A stretch of 64,000 nucleotides of DNA from Byssothecium circinans. Its lineage: Eukaryota; Ascomycota; Dothideomycetes; Pleosporales; Massarinaceae. Of this stretch, positions 55,601 through 64,000 are shown in pieces. The DNA lies in the NCBI GenBank assembly GCA_010015675.1, contig ML976989.1:787709-851708 (forward strand), given 5' to 3'. Every line of letters starts with the position of its first letter. The stretch's first letter is position 1. The notes below the pieces were generated by a model. The model was not told the origin of the DNA. It saw nothing but the letters and a program-made list of their open reading frames with translations, and made no database searches. A program made the translations under genes and the position numbers.

Positions 55601-58600
55601 AAGAATAGGACTGTTTTCCCCGGATCAGCTCAACCACGCGTATCTCAACCCCCACCCATTTCCAGCCCCACAGTCGTCTATCACACTCGCCCAAGGCAGG
55701 GCCCTACCCCAAGACCGTGCCGTTATCAAAGCCGTATCTTCTACAATAGCCGCGAAAGCTTCGGGTTGGCGTTCCCTAAATTTTTACCACGGCGCAGGGT
55801 TGTCACTGGTTGAGACTGCAACACATGTTTTATATTTATATCCGCGACTCGCGAAAGCAACCTTTGACACATCCCTTACAAACCCTCCTCAGCTTTGGGG
55901 CTGAGTTAATTGCCTACCATGATCTACGGGGCCCTTTCAGAGCAGAGTACTCGAACTTTCGCACGCCCCCCGTCTTAACCATGTTCCTGAGTGGTCTGCT
56001 TTAGCCAGGAGAAGCTCCCCGTAGGAGTCCCATCGGCTACTGGAATCTCAACGACTGCTACCAGTATGCATGCATGATCAGGATGAGCAACCCTACAGTT
56101 TCTTTCAATTACCGTATGACTCAGGCAACCTTCCAAAAACCATGTCTTCTAATCATTTCGCAAGTTGGGTGGCATCTGCACCGCCTTCGAATCTTTTCCA
56201 AGCTCCATCCAACTCACTATCAGTCGACCAACAGGATTGACCCACCCGTAAAGTTGGTCCATCGAGGATCCAAACCAAAGAGATCTTGGATGGTGTTTTG
56301 TCATTGACATGCGCGAAAAGTGCCACGCGGATCACTACCAGTTGAGCCAAGGGACTGATTAAGTGATCTCTCGTGCCACTGCCTCGGAATCTGTTTGAAA
56401 CAGTATTAATCCAAGGAACAATATCATGGCCGTGCTGCCAAACGACATTGGATAAATAGTCCAAAGCCATTTCGTTTCCACGGCCGCCCAAAAGAGAAGG
56501 ATTCTGCTCTTTCGGACAGACGATGCAGATGACTACGCAATGCTGCATGGCCACCTCGTCTCCCCAACATCTAGAAGCCATCAGGCAGCTTCTCCAAGTT
56601 TTTGGTGCTACCGGTACACGGTTACATGTATTGTCGCACACGCTGGGGTCGCCACCGATACATTCGAGGTGACTGACGTCGGATCAGCGGCAACTCCCGC
56701 AAGGAGACATCTATCAAAGGCACTTTAGCCACAGTATCACAGCAGGTTTCACTTGACGCTTCATACCTACCTTTGGTAGGTCTTCCATCTTTGGGCAACC
56801 ATCGTACTCTGGGCGAGCTTCCAATCTTCAAAGGCCTCCAATGAAACCAGTAGAACGTGGAAAGACCCTGTTCTAAATGACCTCTTGGTAGATGCCGGGG
56901 TACAATTCTTGGGTCCCGCGACGAGATGGCCTTTTGACACCATCCACCAACAGCGTGGGAATTTGGGGAGCGGGATCGTTTCCAATCCATCCATTTGGAG
57001 CGACTATCACTTGCACCTCCTAACGCGGCTTCCTGTTCTCTTTGTTCGACCGCGAATGTTAATGCTACCTACGGAATGCGCCTATGGATCTCATGAATTG
57101 GCGCTCAACGAAATGAGTGGGTCTCAATCGTCAACAGCGATGACCACAGACAAAGCGCGTTGGGAGTGGAGCCGAGTTTTGGGTTCTGTTGCCCACATCA
57201 TCAACAAGTTTCCAATTATCCAAATGAACTTTTCTTGTTCCAAATCCTTCACGATGGGGACATGCCCGCGTAATATGCAGTGCCCGTCACACCCATCTCA
57301 ACCACACAATGAGAAGTGCAGAAACTTACGGAATTGTTCCCACACTCCGAGCAGAAGAAGACTCCCCACTGCACGATGCATCTTTTCACCACACATCAAA
57401 ACGGTTTGTGGCACTAACCAGGCGAGTGCGCACCGCCGTGGCTGCCAGATCCTGCACTCACTTGACGCACTGCTCGCACATTGCGAAACCACCACAACGT
57501 CAATCCCATCCAGCATCTCAAAACAAGCTGCAGTATTAATCTTCCCTTGCGTTACCATAACGGATGCGCCCGCATGCGCACACACGTTTATAATGTCCGC
57601 GATCTCTACCCCCCGGGCATCTCGCAGGCATGGATCTGGAATCTAGCAGCATCAACTTTCAAATCGCACATTTCAAATGCATCTCTTTTTCTCAGACCTG
57701 CATACTGCTAAACAACCCCTGGTACCAAGCGGCAATGAGATCCAGAGCCCCTGCCATTTCATCGGCAAGGGTGTCACGCGTACGATTCCGCACCGCGCGG
57801 CAATAATAACGGGTGGGGTTGGGTACCCAGGCTGGAGATAACGCAAGATACCAATATGCCCACGAACGAACGATCTCCGCGGGCCGGATGATAGGGGTTG
57901 CAGAATCTTGGGCCCGGGGGCAAGTTAACGTAGGGGTATCTTACATGGTTCTCTTTATTGGAAAAGGGTGGTCGATTCAGGAATGAGGGAAGCAGGGAAA
58001 CGAATTGCGTACTCAGACGACGACACGATGATAGCAAAAGTCCAAAAAAATGCCATTGGCCAAAGCGGTCTCCACGCAGGTATTTACGAAAGGAGGCTGG
58101 ATGGCGGGGCTAGTACGAGGATCGCGTGGGGTCCAACCCAGCAAACTCCTCGACGTTCTAAACCGGGAGAAACAAGTGAGGCTTCGCGTCGTCATCCATG
58201 CTGTCTCTCAAAAGACCACTGCAATCTGCAACTCCCATCGGGAACGGCATAGCCTCGTCAATCTCTATCCGCGGACTGGTACCAAGACCGACGAATCGGA
58301 TGCCTTCCCATCTACCCATCCAATTCATATCCCTCTAGATTGGTGAAGGACCTTGGGCACGCAAAAGCCACGGCACAGTTCGTCGCGACTGCGGATGCGG
58401 AGTCGTTAGGCGGGCGGTTAGCTACCTCCGGATCTAGAGATCTGTTCGTCGTGTCAGCACACCTAGGCTTGTTGTATATAGCGTACGACATATACGTACC
58501 CGAGGGTACAGGTACGGGGTCCGGGGCTTGGGACGGGGGTAAGCGATCTCTTTAGCGAGTGTGTTTTTGGCGACGTGCATGTTGGGTGTGTGATTTGGAT

Positions 58601-61321
58601 ATTGGCATTTGCTAATTCCCAGACAACAGGTGGAGGTTACGGTGGAGGTTCGGACAGACATGGGTTGTTGTTTAGATCTCATAGGGTTATCGCCGAGACG
58701 TAGAGTGCTCACTTTCTCGGCTATCCACGGCTATCGATATAGGAGCTGAGCTGGAGATGGGGGCCCGAGTCAGAAGAGCACACATCTCTCACGATTTGCC
58801 TGCTCCTGAAAAGAGAAACTTCCATGAACTTGATGATTTGGCATAGAAATCCACCACTGAAACTCCCTCATCCCCCCGCTTCGACCAGAGGGTTTGCGAA
58901 GAACCACGCACGGTGTTGCACCTCAAAACAGAGTAATTCAGAGATGCTCGCTCGCTGCCTATCGACTCCAGCCCCTACTTCTCTCCAAACCCTGTCCATC
59001 CAATCTGATAAACCGCTGTAGAGGACTCGGCAATATCTCGGAACCCAGCCCCCAGTTCCTCGCATGCGAGATGCAAAGTAAACTCTCCACCACACGCCCC
59101 TCAGCCTCCAGGGTTCCAGCTGCCGTGCTGATACGATATGTACCATAAACGCCCGGGGAGCTGACCCGGCGGAACAAGCCGATATTTTCATCATCCTCGC
59201 AGCCTGGCTCAGCAGCAGCACCTTTCGCTGCCCAATCAGAGACGTTGCACTCGATGGAATACGAGGCGAGGAAGTGGCACGTGGGAATCAAAAGAGCTCG
59301 CCCAATCCATCAACCAGCACTCGGCATCGACATGGTATATTCATCACCTGGTAATAGTACTCGTAACTAATCTAATCCTTGAGCGTAGGTATGGCAGGAA
59401 AAGGGCGTGGGCCAGGGTGCGTATGCAAGATCCTGTGCCTGTACAGCATAGTGTGAATGTTGGACGTGTGTGAGTGATGCGAATCCAAAATTGCTTGCTA
59501 GCCAGTTACAGTACAGCTAGGTGAGAACCAGCTCGAGGGAGGCTTCGGGGAGATATACCGAGATATACCGCGATATCATGCGCCCATGGTCTTGCGTCGT
59601 GATTTTTAAAGATGGTGAGTATATCTCAGTATTTCGGTAAGAATGGCGATGGAGAGCTGCGAGATCACGCACGATACGATGTCGTATTTTGGCTACTTGT
59701 CTGGCTGAAATGAGTTGCGTTATGTTGGGTATGATCGGGCCGGGGAAGTGAGATGTTGCGGTGGAATGGGAAACCGCTTCACTCTCAGGGTTTGGTATTA
59801 CTTGTCAATAAGTAGATCTCTCCCCCGTGGATGTTTTGATAGGTAAGGGTGGAGTGAGAGGGGGGAGGATTTGATATGTGAGGCGATACGGTCTTGGTGA
59901 TTGATGTTGGCATTATTGCACACGCTTCGACTCTTCAAACGACGCGTGCAAAGTAAGATATGGAAGTGACGATCCACTGTACCATCTGCAGTCCCCTCGG
60001 ACGAGCGAGATAGGCCTTTCCCCATTTCTCTACATTCTTTATGGTCACAAGTTGGAGTGCTGGTTGGCGTAGACTCGTCAGTCACTGACGGACTAATCTC
60101 ACAGAACGATAATGAATTCCACGCCCATCCCTGATACTGTAGACGGTAAAGGCCATGAAAGCATCTACATTCCAACTATCTTCAAATACTCCATACCTCC
60201 AAGTCATATCATTACTTCGTCATGCCCAAACCCAAGAACATGATGGGGACAATTTCCCCACTGCTTCACCCCAACCCCAACCTCGACCTCAGAACTCGCA
60301 CCCATTCACTCACATACGATCGCAGCCAACATTTTCGTCAACGTCCCATCTGATCCTCCCGCTCCCGTAGTCAAGATCGTCTCAAATTCACTGTTAGATA
60401 CCGCGAACCTCACCCCAAAATCCACCCCTCCATCCCTCCATCCCTTTATTGACCTGAAGCACAGGTTGAGCTGACCCGATCCCAAATAGCGGACCTGCAT
60501 CCCAATACCACCGTCGTCCTACAAGAAAACCTTAGACTATATTTATTTCACAGCGGTGCGATCGTTCTTGATGTCGCTTGCCCTCAATTTCGCGTCCGTA
60601 CATATTACAGACGCCCGGAATCTATTGCGACAGCAGGATATGAGTTTACGTCACCGCTCATATAAACCGGAATGCGTCGGCGTCGCAATACGCGAAAGAC
60701 CACCAAGCAGTTCATTCCCATGCACACGTGGGGTGGAAGAAGATCCAACTGCATGTGTCTATCCAGTGTGCGCTCAAGGCACAGAGCGACACAAACTCCA
60801 CAACGCGAAAGATTGTAGAGTCTCGCCCAGACGTCCGTTACAGAGCGAAGTACACATCAAAGCATCAAAGCATCAAAATAAGGATGAATTAACTAACTAC
60901 CGCACGCACGCACGCACCCTAACGAGAAAGAACCCCATCCGCATCTCAATTCAATCCAATCAACCAATCCAGGATTCCTTCCGGATCTACCAACATCGGT
61001 ACATCCGTCATCATAATGATAGAAATAAAAAGCGTCAAAAGAAATGGAAGAAGAAAAAAAAACCAGACCGGCCAGGAAACTCCCCACCATTCTCCTTTGC
61101 CCGCACCATTCCTTCCACAATCACCAGCCGGTGACTGCTTACAGTTTGCTTTTATAGGGTGGTATAGTCCCGGCCAATGACAGAACAGAGTAGGAAAAAT
61201 ATGTAGAGTGCGATATCCATGAATCGAGTCCGTGACCGTGTTGTAGGGGGAAAATGGGTATATGGGTCGCGCGATACGGGCTCGGCGGGTGCCGCTAGGT
61301 AGCGACGAGGCTGGTGGTGCT
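52693..61321. other. 8.6 kb gene desert upstream of azf1-like gene
   Basis: Nothing here supports a protein gene. Open frames reach 253 codons (56885-57646 plus) and 162 codons (56641-56153 minus) but are rich in Cys, His and Ser without domains, as expected of chance frames. The DNA from 52700 to about 53190 is probably azf1 leader (its minus-strand frame at 53184-52984 is Pro/Ser-rich). Simple repeats include a GAGATATACC duplication near 59549 and (GCAC)n at about 60903-60917. The 61000-61321 part is the tup1 3' region. Large regulatory regions or long non-coding RNAs are possible. Confidence 0.5.
60902..60917. repeat. (GCAC)n microsatellite
   Basis: About four tandem units of GCAC in non-coding DNA left of the tup1 gene. 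Confidence 0.8.
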
Positions 61322-63748
61322 TCACGGGCCATGATAGCGGTCGAACCTACAGAAAGTTGTCAGTAATGGCCATGTAATAGCTCGGTGGGATGGAGTGTGC
61401 AGCACCCCACATGCGTGGGCCCGCAAGAGTGGGGTGCTAGTGCTCCTATCGCTCGCCGTCGGAAACTTTGGAAAATGCATCCAAACTCCTAACAGGGCTT
61501 TGGACGACATATCGCGATGACATAATTCGCATGATGGTCGTGGGGTCTTAAGACACGACTGAGGGAAAAGGGCGCGATCGGATTAGACATACCTCCAAAT
61601 TCTAGCGCGCATATCGCCGCTGCCCGTGGCGAAGATGCCTCCCGCCGGGCTGGGAGCCACAGAGATGACTGCTTGTAATTAGTACAGGGGACTCTCGACT
61701 TTCTTGTTACAATTATCGTAAAAGTGGCCTTGATTGCCAGCACCACGTTGTCTCAGTTGGGTAAATGATAACGTACCGGAATTTTTATGCCCTTGCAACA
61801 TTAGCTGGGCCACACCGGTGTGAGGATCCCAAAACTGAACACCACGATCCTTCGATCCACTCAGTACCCAGTCGCCGTGCGGTGTAAGCGCGACACTGAG
61901 AACGAAGTCCTTGTGGCCTTCGAAAGTGCGGATGCACTTGCCGCCAGGAGCAGCACCCGGAATCAAACGAGGGGGTGTGGTCAGCTCCCACATCTTAATA
62001 GTCTTGTCAAGACTACCGGAGACTAGACGGTCGCCAGAAGGAGCGAAAGCAACAGAGTAGACGCTATCCTTGTGGCCTTGCTCGCCCTCGAGACGCACAA
62101 CGAGATTCCCGTTGGAAGCATCCCACACACGCACACTCTTATCGAGGGATCCAGCGGCAACGAAGCGGTTGTCGGGGGAAATGGCCACAGTCGTGACGCC
62201 ATCTTCGATCGAGAGGTTGAGCACCTGCTGGTTAGTCTCCAGATCCCAGAGACGGACACTTCGGTCACCGCTTCCAGATGCGATGATGCGACCATTTCGA
62301 GCGAAGTCAAGGGAGTAGATGTCCTGCTCGTGACCGGTGAACTGGTGTTTGATGGTACGGCTGTTGATATCCCACACTCGGATGACTTTGTCCTCGGCGC
62401 CTGTGGCAAGGTATCGACCGTCAGGGCTGAAGCAGACGCTGCGAATGTAAAGGTCGCCATCCTCGGACAAGCTGCCATCCTGGAGATGGGCAACTGGGTT
62501 CCCGCTGTCGACGTCGAAAATCTGGGCAGAGCGGTTGCATCCAGTAGCAACAAACCGACCGTCCAAGCTGAATCGAACGCAGCACACGACACTCTGGTGA
62601 GGGAGATTGTGGATCAGGTCTACATCGAGCACACGCCTTACGCGAGGGTTGAATACGGCGAACCAGTCGCTTCCTTCCTTCTTGTAGTTGTCTGGAAGCT
62701 GTTCAACGTCGAGATCTGCCAAGACATTGCTTTGGGATAGCGGGGGAACTTGGTTCGGAGGCATCAAAGCACTGTGCTGCGGATGCGGAGGAGGCGTGGG
62801 GCGGGCGACTTGGGGCGACCCGGGGTATGTGGCAGAGTTGTTCTGCTGAGGCGTTGCGGGACCAGGAGGACCGCGAGGCCCGGGACGTTTAGGTCCTGGG
62901 GATGCGGTAGGTTGGGGAGGTTGTCCGTAGCCTGGAAATGTTAATTATCGAAACTTTTGATGTGGAAAGAGGCGGCCTGACCATTGACTGCAGAGGGGCC
63001 TGTCTGGTAACCGCCAAAGTGCTGAGGAGGACCTGGGGCAGGATTCAAACCCGGCGGACCTTGGCCTCCGAGGTGAGGTGGGAGGCCAGGTTGTTGAGGG
63101 TCTTGTGGAGGAGGGGCCAAGCCCGGACCACCTTGACTGTTGCCAGCCATGATGCCTCCAAACAAGTTGCTCGGGCCATGGCCAATTGAGGGCGGCGGGG
63201 GCTGCGAGGGGCCGTGGTGCTGCGAATTCTGGCTGGGGCCGCCGCGAGCTTCCAGTTCGCGTTGCAGACGCGTGATCTCGTCCTCGTACCTGGTGAGTAA
63301 GATGAGCATTCGGAATTTCCAAACGCGCCGTGGCAAGCGTGGTGCTGTGCCACATGGGACGGTGTGGGAGGCTGCTTACTTTGCTTTGATCTGGGCGTGT
63401 TGCTGCTCGAGGGCATAGACTTTACCGCGAATCATCTCAATCTCCTGGATGTGTCTGGTGACTGTGTTGACTTGTTAGCCACAAAGGACGGCCGGAGTAC
63501 AGTCCAAGTAAAAGCATTCTGCCCATGATAGTCGGGAAAGCCGGTCCCAACTTTTGACATGGCGCTGTGCAATGGAGTGGAGCAGTCGATTACTCACTTT
63601 GCCCCTCGTAGTCGACGCTGCGCTGGCTCTCCGTGTCAAATTCTTGACGAATCTGATCCAGCAGCTCATTGAGGCGCTGACTGGGCGGGTTTGGAGGCCC
63701 GGACGGACCAGGACGCCCGGCGGCGGGAGGAGGATAGCCGTGGTTCAT
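61322..63748 (-). CDS. tup1: Global transcriptional corepressor Tup1 (RcoA)
   Basis: Six exons: 63748-63598, 63461-63380, 63289-62982, 62931-61777, 61668-61593 and 61346-61322, giving 598 aa. The N-terminus ([15 protein letters not shown] ... [32 protein letters not shown], residues 23-90) is the coiled-coil Tup_N tetramerisation domain that binds Ssn6. A Pro/Gly/Gln-rich linker follows to about residue 235, then the [18 protein letters not shown] block and seven WD40 repeats (about 285-590; for example [23 protein letters not shown]). Tup1-Ssn6 represses glucose-, stress- and development-controlled genes through sequence-specific factors. The last coding exon is only 25 nt (FDRYHGP-stop) and follows a 246-nt intron containing a 10-bp hairpin. 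Intron 1 is also long (136 nt). Confidence 0.96.
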
Positions 63749-64000
63749 GCTGCGCGCACGATGAGCTGGCTAGCGGAGGCGAAGTCGCGGCGTGGATGAG
63801 GGGTGGGTGTCTCGACAGCAGCAGTCACGAGCTGGCGGACGATCTTGCGCACGAGGCTGAGGTCGCACCGGCGTGGAGGTATGAGGCAGGCAGGCAGGCA
63901 GGCAGTGGCAGGCGGCGGGGGGGAGGGGGAGCTCGCGGGGTGCAGTGCAGCGCTCGATGGGCGCGACGGCGGGGAGATGGGATGGGCGGGTCCGCAGGCA
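63749..64000. promoter_or_regulatory. tup1 upstream region with GGCA microsatellite
   Basis: GC-rich leader or promoter with a purine/GC-skewed strand. About six GGCA units lie at 63885-63912, followed by G runs at 63917-63935. The window ends inside this region, so the transcription start is not located. Confidence 0.5.

Noticed and set aside
56885..57646. 253-codon plus-strand frame in the desert upstream of azf1
   Set aside because: Rich in Cys, His, Ser and Pro without any motif; looks like a chance frame in C-rich DNA.

Overview
The window is nuclear DNA of a filamentous ascomycete, most likely a dothideomycete (the Pleosporales fit best). The genes carry many short introns, mostly 45-65 nt, with GTANGT-like donors, CTAAC/CTGAC branch points and YAG acceptors. 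The gene families (HET-domain proteins, tyrosinase, SRR1-like proteins, an Azf1-type zinc-finger factor, Tup1) are typical of that group. Most gene models below were joined by hand from open frames and visible splice signals; exon coordinates are in each entry.

Left part (1-26.9 kb), mostly conserved genes. In order: a truncated MFS transporter (-), TFIIH cyclin H (+), an unrecognised Q-rich protein (-), and proteasome ATPase Rpt2 (-) head-to-head with the UBA-containing E2 Ubc1 (+), so two ubiquitin-proteasome genes share one promoter. Then come two related SRR1-like genes (+,+) separated by AT-rich DNA with a triplicated 43-44 bp repeat. These are followed by a secreted tyrosinase (+), a large low-complexity nuclear-type protein (+), a TauD-type dioxygenase (-), a large disordered protein with three Cys/His motifs (+), and a serine beta-lactamase/transesterase-like hydrolase (-).

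Middle part (27-46 kb), accessory in character. It holds a long hairpin, a Fic/Doc-fold protein that lacks the catalytic histidine, a tiny Cys-rich protein, a kinase-like protein, a 280 bp hAT-type MITE with an exact 8-bp target duplication, and a 1215-aa HET-domain protein with in-frame minisatellites. These are followed by a secreted feruloyl-esterase-like enzyme, an ARMT1/DUF89 phosphatase, an F-box/LRR-like gene whose frame breaks at one intron, a 65-aa protein, a 323 bp palindromic mariner-type MITE, and a second HET-domain protein.

Right part (46-64 kb), gene-poor. About 5.3 kb without a recognisable gene is followed by an Azf1-like C2H2 transcription factor (-). About 8.6 kb of apparently non-coding DNA lies upstream of it, and then the global corepressor Tup1 (-). 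Two regulators surrounded by unusually large non-coding stretches suggest extended cis-regulation or unannotated non-coding RNAs. I found no rRNA, convincing tRNA or CRISPR array. The best candidates for something undescribed are the Doc-like protein, the CX2CX5HX3C duplicate, the F-box frame break, the two MITEs and the regulatory desert; I do not see a clear new multi-gene system.
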